Shown: positions 10,197 through 20,381 of the stretch, piece by piece | Numbering within the stretch: the stretch's first letter is position 1 | Layout of the letters: each line of letters begins with the position of its first letter | Source: Panonychus citri | Taxonomy: Eukaryota > Arthropoda > Arachnida > Trombidiformes > Tetranychidae | Direction of reading: 5' to 3' | Assembly: GCF_014898815.1 (NCBI RefSeq) | Contig: NW_026515408.1 | Span: 207,715-271,714 of the forward strand | Length of the DNA: 64,000 nucleotides | Notes under the pieces: generated by a model | The model's database searches: none | What the model was told of the DNA's origin: nothing | What the model saw: the letters and a program-made list of their open reading frames with translations, nothing else | Program-made: the position numbers and the translations under genes

Positions 10197-10735
10197 AATT
10201 TATAAGGTTTGTTTTAACTAAGAGTTAAATTGAAATATATTGATGCATAATGATAATGATAAAAATGAATAAAGAAAAAAATGATAAACTGAGGTCTACA
10301 CTGACCGTAAGTTTAAGGATTCTACTGAAAAAATCAATTGTGAGAATGAGCAAGATAAGAACACAATCGTACTAAAAATTTAGTCTTCACTGACCTTATT
10401 AGCGATTGTAAAGAGGAAAAGATACCAAAAAAGAAGACTTACTTTTTGTATAATCAAGAGATAAATGGACAATCTGTAAAATATGTTATTAGTTGTAGTG
10501 TGTCACAATTATTTGATTTAAATACAAATTTGATTAATTATTAATGTGTAATGGTTAATTTTATTACTAATTATTAATTTCTGATCATTGATTATTAGTC
10601 TTTTCCCGTTTATAGTTTTTGATTTGTTAATTGTTGATGTGTTAATTGTTGATTTGTTAATTGTTAATTGTTGATATTTATTTTTTCATAAGAGTAACAA
10701 ATTAACCTTTAGCCAGTGAAGGCTAAAGGTTAATT
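10197..10735 (-). other. Leader region of the gag/protease element
   Basis: No ORF. AT-rich DNA upstream of the gag start, with copies of the short hairpin motif at 10293-10306 and 10382-10395, a run of 'gttaattgttgat' repeats near 10620-10675, and the right terminal hairpin (TAGCC, AGTGAA, GGCTA) at 10710-10725. Confidence 0.4.
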
Positions 10736-10943
10736 AATCAATTAATTGTGCTCAAAATAAGAAAATTCAACCCCTTTTTAATTTTTCGTGTAATTATTAC
10801 ATTACATTTGGTGGCCATGTGTGAGGGTGAATTTTTGTTTTTTGAATTTTTGAACTAATTTCCATGCAAATTTATTTCTAAATTAATCCAAATCGAACTA
10901 TAAAAAAGAGATCACTTTTTCAATATACTCGAGTTTTTACAAG

Positions 10944-11102
10944 GTTCTGAACGCTTATACGCAAAAAACCAGCATTCAAAAACTGAGCCGCAAACAGAAA
11001 AAACGAACCACAGCATATACGGATACGGTTGTGTCAGAAAAGCAACAGCAGGAAAGTGATGTTGAACCGGTTGCTAAAAAATCGAAACTTTCACAAGTTT
11101 GA
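10944..11102 (+). CDS. Terminal exon of an unidentified nuclear-type protein
   Basis: After a plausible acceptor (TTTTTACAAG) an open frame of 52 codons runs to a stop at 11100-11102. It is basic and ends with PVAKKSKLSQV, which looks like a nuclear localisation signal; the middle has KLSRKQKKRTT. Upstream exons are not visible, since the gag/protease element ends at about 10735. It could be the C-terminus of a host gene split by insertions. I do not recognise the family. Confidence 0.35.
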   Translation, partial: VLNAYTQKTSIQKLSRKQKKRTTAYTDTVVSEKQQQESDVEPVAKKSKLSQV

Positions 11103-11743
11103 TGCACATTGTCTGATAAACAGACGATTGATGTGCATTGATTTGCAATGTGAATTGATTGTTTATTGTGTTTGGATTGCTCTATATAATTTACAATATT
11201 AAAAAAGAATAAGTGAAGTTGACTTTATTTTTTCCAATTGCAAATAGACAGAATTGAAGCGCTCGACCCTACGATTTTCAAAGTCATTGAGGTCATTTAA
11301 CGAAGGTAACGTTCAAAGGTCATTTTAAGGTCGTCGTGTGAGAGAACACAAAAATCTACAGAAGTAGACCAGGACCAGGACAATATTTTTCACATATATC
11401 CGTACATGTTTGACGTGAAGCACAGGGAAATTTAGATTTTCGCAACGCACAAGTGTCTAAGTTGGACCGGTACTTCACAAAATTTACAATAAAATTTTGA
11501 CGGGTCCTTGGGTCTGACTACATTTGGTCTACTAGACCAAATTCGATCACTATCCTATTCATTCAAGCCATACGGAGCTTTGACCATTTTTTCAAATCAA
11601 CAGATTTTAATTCCGAATTTAAATGAATCGAAATTGAATGAAGTCTTTCCATCTTAACACACTCACACAATGCTATCTACCTTCAATCTTCATTCTTTGC
11701 GTTCTTAAAACTTTCGCAAATTTGTAAATACCATCCGAGAAAC
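11103..11743. other. No gene seen; diverged direct repeats
   Basis: No convincing ORF. Contains 'ggtcatt' words at 11290-11340 similar to those in the MITE at 13107-13431, and otherwise single-copy looking DNA. Confidence 0.4.
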
Positions 11744-12004
11744 TTATCTCCTCCTGGTTGAAACACGCCCGGATGTAGATACAGGGGTCACTGCGGGCTG
11801 AGGAGGAGCGAATACTGACGATGGTGTGGGTGGTTTCGGATAGGTATTAGAAGTTATCGGACATTTTGTTGCTATTCTTTTGATTCCTCGAGGAGGCCGG
11901 TTTTCATAAAGGGGAGACACTGGACTCAGCGCATATCTCATCCCACTAGCCGAATTTGATCTTGTTATGATTGTGCGTCGAAATGTTTGTTTAGTTCTAG
12001 CCAT
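11744..12004 (-). CDS. Small ORF with histone H3-like N-terminus (86 aa)
   Basis: The predicted protein starts MARTKQT, the same as the start of histone H3, then departs (FRRTIITRSNS). The rest is rich in Pro, Ser, Thr and Arg and ends GRVSTRRR. There is no histone fold in this ORF. Options: the tail exon of a diverged H3 or CENP-A-like gene whose fold exon is lost or spliced elsewhere, a histone-tail mimic, or chance. A seven-residue exact match at the initiator is unusual but not proof. No promoter elements were identified. Confidence 0.4.
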   Translation of the reverse strand: MARTKQTFRRTIITRSNSASGMRYALSPVSPLYENRPPRGIKRIATKCPITSNTYPKPPTPSSVFAPPQPAVTPVSTSGRVSTRRR

Positions 12005-13106
12005 TGGTCTAAAGTAGATCTTGATTATTGTCCGAGTCTAAATTTGCTCACCAAAAAAACAAAAAAACAAGCTTATGCTTTGGAACAACACAATAAAGAT
12101 CAGAGGTTTAGAACTCAACTAAAACTAATCAAAAGCTGAAAAATAATTCAACAAAAGAATCTCAATTGAAGAAAAAGAGCTAACCTCAACACAAGCCGAG
12201 GTGACAAAAGAACCAAACTGATAGAAAGCCTAAACTGACTCAACTAAAGGATCTTAACAAAAGAAATGAAATCATCACAAACCGAGGTAATCCTCTTGTA
12301 GATTATCTAAACCATTGTATTCAGTTTATCATTACCACCTCATAGTATTGTTGACAATCATAACCTTTGTGTTCAATCGTATCAATCCTCTCAACGTTCA
12401 AGAACTTTGAATGGACTTTTCGCGAACATTCTAGAACTTACTTTCACACAAAAAGGGCGTAGCATTTTAAAAACATTTATTTATTCTTGCTGAATAGATT
12501 GACTTGCCTCAGGTTGTGTGTTAATCGAATGATAACCCACCACCTGTTCGTGTCTCGCCACACAAAAAAACAGTCTGGGTGAACAATTTGATTGTAACGC
12601 GTGTGCGGCGAGACCGCTAACGTGACCACTTTTTGCCAACTCTGAATTTTGGTAGTGTGACATATACAGACCATTGGTCTTTTTTTTTGAAATATTACGG
12701 TGAAAAGAGTAGAGCGAGTTCTGGCAAACAGCAGTCAATTATTAAAGGAGCCAGCTTGTTGTAAAGTCCATAAAGAGATCTACGCGAGTAGATACGGGAT
12801 CAGGCCATTCAAACATCATGTTTCTTAATTTTTATCTGATAACAGAAAAGCAAATTTTTGCTATTAGCGATAGACAGTCTTGAAATTGTGTCTCACGGCA
12901 AGACACGTATCATTAACGCCCTTCTGAATTCATAATATTTGAACAATTGTCTTGATATTATCATAATAAAAAACAAAAAGCAAATAAAAAAAGTCGTAAA
13001 ATTTCTTGAAAATCTTACCGTTTAAACTTTATTTACGAAAATCGTACGAATTGTATTGAATGTATTTCCGTCCGTTTAATAATTTAAATATACAGTTTTA
13101 TTGTAC
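12005..13106. other. No firm gene; one weak ORF
   Basis: About 1.1 kb with no family resemblance. An 85-codon minus-strand ORF (12481-12738) has no recognisable domain and overlaps another of similar size in a second frame, so it is not called as a gene. The part at 12560-12640 is somewhat richer in CG than its surroundings. Confidence 0.35.
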
Positions 13107-13431
13107 AAAAAATAAAATATCAAGGTCATTCAGGTCATTTTGTTGGGATTCTTTTTCAAGGTCATTTGATGGTCACAACCTAATTAATCAGCAATCATGA
13201 GGCTCCTTACGATTTTAAAACTTTTTGACATTTTGTGTTGCTGAGATATAGCGTTTTTGAGGCGAAATCCTTTTCATTCGCCTCTTATTAGTTTTCTCGT
13301 AACAAAGAGCATGAGCGTAAAATCTTTGCGATTTAGGTGCATGGTGATTTTTTTAATCTGAATCGATTTTGACCATCAAATGGCCTTGAAAACGTATCCT
13401 AACAAAATGACTGGAATGACCTTGGTATTTT
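13107..13431. mobile_element. MITE-like inverted-repeat element
   Basis: Arms of about 62 bp (13107-13174 and 13369-13431) are inverted copies with few mismatches. Both contain AAGGTCATT and CATTTTGTT(G/A)GGAT and end in ATTTGATGGTCA. The 195-bp middle has no ORF. The size and structure fit a non-autonomous DNA transposon. A target duplication could not be settled. Confidence 0.65.
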
Positions 13432-13588
13432 AATATGACAATTGAGTATGGTCTAAACTACCATAACTCGAGCCTGTGGTCTGAACACTCAAAAACAAAA
13501 AAGTTATTCAAGAAAAACTTTTTGGAAACTTGGTGAAATGCCCTGTACAAATCAATGCTTTAACAACAGGGTTAAGCCTTGACGAGAT

Positions 13589-13970
13589 ATGGAGGCAAGT
13601 GCGATAATCGGAAGACGATTATTAACCCAAGGTAAAGACGATTTAAATAAACTTGAATTAATCCCAGCTAAATTAAAAGCATCATTTATCGAACATGTTG
13701 ATCTGCAAGATCTTTGGCCTTTACAACAACCAATAGGATTAGTATCATTAGATAAATTTTTATTCTTCAACCACCAAAAATTACGTAGGGACGATGATGA
13801 ACATGTGACTATTCTCCTGAACGAGACGCTCGAGTCACCTTAAAGCTTATATTGAATTGCAGAAAATAAAAAACAAAAAGATTCCGATTCCTACAGCGGA
13901 GTTGGTACGAGAAATGGTGAAAATGGGGCAAAACATTCATCACAAACATCATACAGCTACATTTAAATAA
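13589..13970 (+). pseudogene. Unidentified gene, two frames
   Basis: The first frame (13589-13843) reads like a real protein: RRLLTQGKDDLNKLELIPAK, then PLQQPIGLVSLDKFLFF. The next frame, from about 13815 to a stop at 13968-13970, continues in the same style (AYIELQKIKNKKIPIPTAEL, then MVKMGQNIHHKHH). A one-base change near 13815-13840 would join them, so this may be a host gene with a frameshift or sequencing error, or a processed fragment. I do not recognise the family. Confidence 0.4.
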
Positions 13971-14487
13971 TCCAATTGGAATCATCACTCTAGACTGATA
14001 CGTCTGTCAACTTTAATTGTATTAACTCTGTATTTTAATATCATTTATACCTAATTTTTCATACTTTGTATATAATGTCCGGTGATGGATAATATTATAA
14101 TGACCCAAAAAATGAAAAGTTTATCAAGACAATTATCAAATGTTGATTTAGATGTTCACTTAATTAGTTAGTCCTAAGTCGTCTTTAGTTAAGAAATTGT
14201 TATGAGAAAAACAAACAAAGATCAAGGTGATAATGGGAGGAAAAGTCAAAGTACCACAACAAGTCCATTGGGATTGAGTTTCATTAACAAACTACTCAGT
14301 CTTTTTGGTTACATGGATGATAAAAGTTTCGACTTTATATCTATTCATTTTTATTATCGACGAAAACGCGGCTGAATAAACTTGTTATCGGTCGCAAAAG
14401 GATCGGTATCACATTTATTCAATGAATATCGAGTCTTTTCATCATCTGAAGAGTCGTCATCCCATTTTTCATCATCACGAAGCAAGT

Positions 14488-16184
14488 AAAAGAATGATTT
14501 GGGCTCATTTGAGCGAAGGTCAAAAGAGCGAAAGACAAAAACGCGAAACCAAAAGAGCGAGAGTCAAAATAGCGAATGCGCATGTCAATAAGAGTCTTTC
14601 TCTCACTAGATGGCATTAGTTTTGATGGTCAGTAAAACTTTGATTTCAAAGGGAAAATAAAGAAAAATTCAATTATTACAATTTTAAATTAATTATCATC
14701 GAATTCTGAACACCCGAATTTACTACGCATAGAAAAAATAAACGGGAAGCTACTGCGCATCATTCTGATAAACCTAAACAATATTTAACTTTATCGATAA
14801 ATTCCAATGGCATGATACGATTTTCGGTGTAATCTTTTGTTAAGTTAACTATCTTTGCGTTCAATGAAATATATTTCCGGTTTTTGGGAGGACGGTTACC
14901 ATGAGAGGCGATGAGAATCTGAATCTCGTAGTTATTTTGCTGCTTCATCAAAGTTTCGAAGAATTGGAAGAAATTAGCATGATTACGGCCAACAGCTTTG
15001 TTCAGAGCTGAATGCCATCCTTCAACATGATTATTAGTTCTTGGGTCATCATCATCATAATGGTTCCAAATTGAGATAGGGAAACGAGCATCACTTTTAA
15101 GATAATTTTCATCAAAATATCCAAAAAGTTTTGCATTGCATCATCATCAGGTGCCTGAATCTTTATCTGGTTATAAACTGAATTTATGTCATCTTTCATA
15201 AGAAGCGGTAAAGCGGAAATCCGCCGAACTGTTAATTTAACATTATCTTCATTGGCTTTATAACGATTGACCAATCCGAACTTTCCAACGTTTCTCCATA
15301 AACTTTGACACAGGTGAAAATGACAGCATTTGAGTTCACAAAAGGGAAAAATAAGGTTAATTGCTTTGACTGTAGCGATTTCGAAGTCCAGAGTGAATTT
15401 CATAGGTCTCCATAGTAACCCAATTGATTGACAAAGGTCTTGAATTAAACAGAAAAGTCGAGTATAAATTAGCATTGAAGCATAAGGGATCAGCGCATAA
15501 ACAACAGGTATCATTATTTCATTTCTCATCACATTTAAAGTGTAAAGAGAATGAAATAATTTAGGAACACTTTTAAAAGTTCCATCCGAATAAACATGAT
15601 CAGATTGGCACAAGTAACTAAGAAATGAATCAGTTGCAAAAATGATGATTTTATCATCATCACCATCAGAGATTCGAGAAAACTTTTCACTCGAACTCGA
15701 TTGTAGATTTTCAGGTACATTGATATCACTTAAAGAACGAGGCAGAGATGGAAAAGGAGAATAACGCGCTCTTATAATTGTTCTTTTGATTTGATTAAAA
15801 GTTGAAAGTCCGGCGGCTTTTTCCTCATCAGGAAATTGAATCGTTGTTAGGACTTTCGTTGTTGCCTCATTATAAGTTGATTTTATGTTACAAAAGTCTC
15901 AGCAATGGCCTTAGCAAAATTTTTCTGTTCATTGTTCACTATTCTCAGAGTATCAGGTTCATGAGAATGTTCAGATTTCGAAACAATTTTATCACCAATT
16001 AGATTCACTTTACCATTACATTCAGCTCGAACACAACACCATTATTTTCCTAGTAATTGGATAAGTCGATTATGTTTTAGTGAATTAGCACGAATTCGCT
16101 ATTTTGATATTCGCGTTTGTGACATTCGCTTTTTTGACATTCACCCTTTTGCCTTCGCTCTTTTGAGCCTTTACCAAAAGAATA
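14488..16184 (-). mobile_element. MULE-2, complete element with 9-bp target duplication
   Basis: The element runs about 14497-16175 between AAAAGAATG (14488-14496) and AAAAGAATA (16176-16184), a 9-bp duplication with one mismatch, as expected for Mutator-like elements. Its inverted ends (about 14497-14600 and 16085-16175) are built from short units, 'caaaagagcgaa(ggt)', repeated about six times with drift. The empty site is preserved at 51366 in the related copy FBL21. Confidence 0.85.
14760..16030 (-). pseudogene. MULE transposase of MULE-2, frameshifted
   Basis: Several minus-strand frames (15535-15729, 15002-15613, 14760-14951) form one transposase. VYSDGTFKSVPKLFHSLYTL carries the first Asp, TLDFEIATVKAINLIFPF the second, and CCHFHLCQSLWRNVGKF is the CxFH..Q block. 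The HxxGWH-like third acidic region falls in another frame near 15010. The upstream part to about 16030 is also disturbed. It is related to the transposase at 166-1116. The neighbouring ORFs in other frames are shadows. Confidence 0.75.
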
Positions 16185-16540
16185 TTTTACGACCTGTTGA
16201 TTGACAAAATTTATCAATTGTGTCAATAGTATTTGCATCTCCCCAACTCATTAATTCCAACCCAAATAGAGTTAAATGTGGTAACATCTCAATTATCTCG
16301 ACCAAATCCTCATTCGTTATGGAAATTTCGTCAGTCACATGTACAAGTTTTTACAGTTAGGGAACTTGACCATAACGCTTTTAATCAGCTTTATTATCTT
16401 GATAAGGGGCAATTTGTACCAAAATAATGATTCTCCCTCATTTTCACAATATTTTAAGTAAACGTTAAAGTTAATCCTCTTGTTTTTGCTAGATTCAAAT
16501 ATGATGAATGTAAAGCTTTTGCGATTCATAGTTATTGTAG

Positions 16541-16664
16541 CTGAGTAGGTTGAGTGTCCAAGGCCCTCCGGGCCCTTGGTTATTTTATTAATTATGTTGG
16601 AAGTCCCAGGCCCTCCAGGCCGCTAATTGTTATAATTAATTAGGTTTACTGCGCACAGTACTAA
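16541..16664. repeat. Two-copy GC-rich repeat
   Basis: Two similar blocks, 'tccaaggccctccgggcccttgg' (about 16558-16580) and 'tcccaggccctccaggccgc' (about 16605-16624). They stand out in AT-rich DNA. Function unknown. Confidence 0.4.
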
Positions 16665-17019
16665 TGTAACAAAATTATTGATTTGTTCATGTCTATGTAT
16701 TGTTTCTATTGTTACCATGATGATGACCATGAATATCATGGTCATCAATAGATTGTCACGAATGAGTATTGATTATTTAATTAATAGAATGTTCTAGAAG
16801 GTGATCATGATGCACTGATCATGATCACCTTCGTCATATATTGTATCCATTCGATATACATTGTATCTTTTTCATTGTATGATCAGTCCCACTTCCCTCT
16901 TCCCTTTAGTAACATTAAAGTTTATGTTTAAGATATATTTTTATATAATTGTGATAAGATAATAATAATTAGTTAACATAAGGTTGATTCTTAAGGTGAA
17001 TTAAGAAACATTCGTTTCA
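16665..17019 (+). repeat. 5' LTR
   Basis: 355-bp LTR starting TGTAACA and ending TTTCA. It holds two strong hairpins: arms 16722-16732/16736-16746 and 16798-16810/16819-16831. Confidence 0.9.
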
Positions 17020-17021
17020 TT

Positions 17022-17038
17022 TGGCGACCCAGGCAGGA
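17022..17038 (+). other. Primer-binding site
   Basis: TGGCGACCCAGGCAGGA begins two bases after the LTR. It fits the complement of a tRNA 3' end (CCA preceded by the acceptor and T-arm). The exact tRNA, possibly Arg-type, is not established. Confidence 0.7.
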
Positions 17039-17513
17039 TAGTGATTTCAAGTGATTTGACATTCATCATATGATATTGATTTGATTCAATTGAATTTGTT
17101 TTACGTATCAGAGATCGAGAGTTTCTGCTAATCATTTGGTTTGTTATATTGTTTTAAAAAAAATCGTTTTAAATTCAGAACTAATTATTCAACCTGATTA
17201 ACGATTGGTAACTTGGTTCGTACATTGGACTGGTAAGTTTCTGTGTCTACTATTGTGATATAATGGAATACCCTAAGACAGCTTAAAGAGCAAGTCAGGG
17301 TGATGAAATATATCGCAATTTGAATATTAGAATAATTTTGTTATAACTGATAATATAAATATAATACCTTGAACAGCTTCAAAAGCAAGTTGAGGTAGAA
17401 AGTATTTATCAATATAATTTGTTATGAGATCATTTGATATCAAAGGTGTTATGAACAAAAAGGTTATTTTTGAAATAATATAAATTGTAGAATTTGAATG
17501 ATAGAGAAAAAAA

Positions 17514-18143
17514 ATGTCTATTCTTCAAAATAACCTTTCACTTGAGCAAAATCTGAATGTTTATCGACTGAGTGGTGACAATGGTCAAGATATCTTCGAA
17601 TGGTTTGAGAATTTCGAGTTCGAAACGATGGCCGTTGGTTGGGATGATAATGTTCGACTTCAACGATTCCCAATGTTTATTACTGGTACGATTAAACTTT
17701 GGTACTTATCTTATGTCAAAAATAAAAATGTTGTCGAATATAGTACCATGAAAAATATGTTGCTCAGAGATATGGTTAATCCAAATTACGTACAATCATT
17801 GGAGAATAAATTGTACCAAGGAAGACAACAGGAAAACCAATCAGTTCTATCGTTTTTATTGGAACAAATCAAACTTTGTAAACGAATTAATGTTCAGATG
17901 GATGAGAGAAAAGTTATAAGGTTGATCGTCCGAGGAATCAAGCCTGAAATTTCTCAATATTTTGCCCAATTCGAAATTAATTCAGTTCATGATCTATTAC
18001 AAAGAGCCCAGAGAGCTGAGGCTACTCTTAAACGAGCTCGTGATAATGTTTATCAAAGCTCAAGTAACTCCATCGATGGTCTGGTGATGGAGATCAATCA
18101 AATCGAAGCTAATATCAATAGATTAGCTTCTCGGCTTAATTAA
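17514..18143 (+). CDS. Gag-like protein of the LTR element (209 aa)
   Basis: An uninterrupted ORF with the retrotransposon-gag pattern: NGQDIFEWFENFEFETMAVG, then RFPMFITGTIKLWYLSYV, then a helical stretch with QGRQQENQSVLSFLLEQIKL and KVIRLIVRGIKPEISQYF. The C-terminal part is helical, likely coiled coil (LLQRAQRAEATLKRARD). No CCHC knuckle is seen. It resembles the gag-like ORF at 9579-10196 in layout. It should form the particle that packages the element RNA. Confidence 0.8.
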   Translation: MSILQNNLSLEQNLNVYRLSGDNGQDIFEWFENFEFETMAVGWDDNVRLQRFPMFITGTIKLWYLSYVKNKNVVEYSTMKNMLLRDMVNPNYVQSLENKLYQGRQQENQSVLSFLLEQIKLCKRINVQMDERKVIRLIVRGIKPEISQYFAQFEINSVHDLLQRAQRAEATLKRARDNVYQSSSNSIDGLVMEINQIEANINRLASRLN

Positions 18144-18546
18144 TTAGTTTTATTGATGACTAGGAATTTGGTTAAACGTAGGAGATGGTACCTTGTGGAC
18201 TGGTTGTTGTGTCAACAGTCGCCTCCTCCTTATCCAACTCATTGCGCTATTGGTGGCAAGGGAGATGGTTTTTAAATTACGTGGCCGATAGATCCATGGG
18301 AATTTTACATACCTTGTTCTAGTTTTAATATAATTAATTATTTTATAATCAAGTTAATGGAGATCTTATTGCAATTTCTCATTCTAACTTGGATTAATGT
18401 TGATGAAAATTTTGAGAGAATTTGTTATTTGTATGAATCATTTGTAAATTAACATTCTTAATGTTAATGTTATCATATTATATGTTATTAATTGTTATTA
18501 ATCTAATTGTATTAGCTGTTTTCTGCTTTTCAACAGTAATCAAAAG

Positions 18547-18912
18547 ATGACTTCTGAGGTGTTGAAGGATAAAAATGATAACTTCGTCAAGGTGGTAGGG
18601 ATTGCCATAGATCAAATATTGACGTTGAAGAAAACACTGAAACGACCTGCTCCTAAATCGGTCAAGGAAAAGATCGAGGGTAGGATAAAAGGTAATCAAT
18701 TACTGATGAAATATGCATATTTTCGTTGTTCGGGAATTGAAGACGAAATCAACGGTAAATTTGATCAACAAGCGAAAATTTTGGAAAAAGCTCGTGAGTG
18801 TTTATTAGAATTTGCTGCTTTATTCAATGTAATTAAATTTGATGTACCTGAAGATGTTCTTCAGTTTATAATTTCTGAACATAATCACTTTATTGTAACT
18901 CAGACTATGTGA
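18547..18912 (+). CDS. Second ORF of the LTR element, unknown (121 aa)
   Basis: An intact ORF in the place where pol would lie. It is lysine rich at the start (DQILTLKKTLKRPAPKSVKE), helical in the middle and hydrophobic at the end (LLEFAALFNVIKFDVPEDVL). No catalytic motif of protease, RT or integrase is present. It may be a structural or nucleic-acid-binding accessory protein. It starts about 400 bp after the gag stop, so it would need its own initiation or splicing. Confidence 0.5.
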   Translation: MTSEVLKDKNDNFVKVVGIAIDQILTLKKTLKRPAPKSVKEKIEGRIKGNQLLMKYAYFRCSGIEDEINGKFDQQAKILEKARECLLEFAALFNVIKFDVPEDVLQFIISEHNHFIVTQTM

Positions 18913-19036
18913 AAGTTAATATAGAGTATGAATAATATTGTATTGGTGTTTTTATCGCATTCTTTGTGCTTGTTTTATGCAAATATTGTGCTTATTGATT
19001 TATCGATTAATGTTACGAAAAAGAGAGCTTTCGTCT

Positions 19037-19051
19037 GGAGGACGGGGGTAA
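19037..19051 (+). other. Polypurine tract
   Basis: GGAGGACGGGGGTAA lies immediately before the 3' LTR, where plus-strand DNA synthesis would start. Confidence 0.7.
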
Positions 19052-19406
19052 TGTAACAAAATTATTGATTTGTTCATGTCTATGTATTGTTTCTATTGTT
19101 ACCATGATGATGACCATGAATATCATGGTCATCAATAGATTGTCACGAATGAGTATTGATTATTTAATTAATAGAATGTTCTAGAAGGTGATCATGATGC
19201 ACTGATCATGATCACCTTCGTCATATATTGTATCCATTCGATATACATTGTATCTTTTTCATTGTATGATCAGTCCCACTTCCCTCTTCCCTTTAGTAAC
19301 ATTAAAGTTTATGTTTAAGATATATTTTTATATAATTGTGATAAGATAATAATAATTAGTTAACATAAGGTTGATTCTTAAGGTGAATTAAGAAACATTC
19401 GTTTCA
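19052..19406 (+). repeat. 3' LTR
   Basis: 355 bp, same length and, as far as read by eye, same sequence as 16665-17019. It is followed by the CTAA target duplication. Confidence 0.9.
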
Positions 19407-19489
19407 CTAATTTACAAAGACAAAAGGATTAAACAATAGATTTACTATTTATTTAAAAGATTATTGAGAGGTCATTATGAAAACAAGGA

Positions 19490-19730
19490 GACACCAAATA
19501 AATGATTTGAAACATTTATTGATTCAAGTAACAAGTAAACAAACACTTGAAAATTAGAAACTGAATCGCATCGTCTTGATGATTCAAAGTTAATAGCAAC
19601 AGCAGCAGAGAGATGAATTGATGACTGGATCGCGCTTTGAAAAGTATACAAAGCTAATATCAAGATTGAAAACGATATTAGTTTATTATTGAGACTCAAG
19701 ATAATTTTTACTGTTCATTTAATAAGAAAA
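19490..19730 (-). repeat. R73 repeat unit, copy 2
   Basis: Same unit as 1785-2030, with a 74-codon minus-strand frame (SFSILILALYTFQSAIQSS). It adjoins the FBL5 fragment. Confidence 0.45.
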
Positions 19731-19734
19731 ACCG

Positions 19735-20170
19735 AATGTTGATCAAATCCTCATTAGTTATCGACAACCATGAACTGAATGCACACGTTTTTACAGTTAG
19801 GGAACTTGACTAAAATACTTTGAATATGCTTGAAACATCCGTTTAGTTTACCCTTTGTGCTGAATAATAAATGCAATCAAAATCAAAATCAAAATCAAAA
19901 TCAAATTAACCAAAATATTAACAAATAAAGCTGAAAAACTTACTTTGTGTATTTTTAAAACTACATCTTGGACATTCAGATGAGTATGCGAATCAGAAAT
20001 CCTTCATCTTTATCCTTGACTTCAGTAATATCCAAATGTATACTTCGTAAATCAGGGAAAAAAGGCAAGAACTTGAAGACTGGTGATCTCAATGACATGT
20101 CTTCGAATCGAATCTTTTTCAGTTTCATTTTTGGTAAAGGCCAAAGACGAGGTTTAACTGAGGGCGAAAA
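19735..20170 (-). pseudogene. FBL5: exon 5-6 fragment
   Basis: Part of exon 6 (about 19735-19865) and exon 5 (about 19950-20163). Exons 1-4 and the end of exon 6 are missing. The upstream side runs into the Rho-type half gene. Exon 5 still has the 'ctttaccaaaaatgaaactg' start and acceptor. Confidence 0.65.
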
Positions 20171-20381
20171 AAACGATTAGTATAATAATTATTCAAATTA
20201 CATAGGAAAGAAACCACATATTTGGGTGGTGATGGGGAATTGATTGTTGTCATTTTATTCATCTTCCTATTAAAAGTTTAATGAAATAACATCTACTAAT
20301 TAACAAGTTGCTTTAAATTCAGTATCTCAAAATGATTATTTGTCAATGACTAACTTGATCTCTCTCTCTCTCTTCCCATAG

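Larger units (their letters stand above)
6992..10735 (-). mobile_element. Gag/protease element with inverted ends, inside FBL3
   Basis: A block with gag-like and aspartic-protease-like ORFs on the minus strand but no reverse transcriptase. Its ends are not LTRs. The left end (about 6998-7026) and the reverse complement of the right end (about 10701-10735) resemble each other, and each contains a TAGCC/GGCTA hairpin. Between them are several more short hairpins of the GGTC-TTCACT-GACC type (7044, 7107, 7260, 10293, 10382). Exon 4 of FBL3 is cut at the left end. A Merlin transposon sits inside at 7874-9035. Boundaries are approximate. It may be a non-autonomous derivative of a Ty3/Gypsy element. 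Confidence 0.5.
14258..16540 (-). pseudogene. FBL4: F-box/LRR fragment split by MULE-2
   Basis: The outer parts (14258-14496 and 16176-16540) match 51080-51600 in order and are separated only by MULE-2. They hold exon 6 sequence: ACGACCTGTTG, INKFCQ-type codons, and the FPNCKNLYM block near 16340-16380. Exons 1-5 are absent or unrecognisable beyond about 16430. The gene was already a fragment, or became one, around the insertion. Confidence 0.7.
16665..19406 (+). mobile_element. Non-autonomous LTR retrotransposon, young
   Basis: Two LTRs of 355 bp (16665-17019 and 19052-19406), TG...CA, with no difference that I noticed. They are flanked by a 4-bp duplication CTAA (16661-16664 and 19407-19410). 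A primer-binding site follows the left LTR and a polypurine tract precedes the right one. Inside are a gag-like ORF and a second unknown ORF, but no protease, reverse transcriptase, RNase H or integrase. It must be mobilised in trans. Confidence 0.9.

Noticed and set aside
6992..10735. Reading the gag/protease block as a standard LTR retrotransposon
   Set aside because: No direct terminal repeat was found; the two ends resemble each other only in inverted orientation.
12481..12738. 85-codon minus-strand ORF
   Set aside because: Overlaps another ORF of similar size in a second frame, no recognised motif, composition not protein-like; left as a weak ORF.
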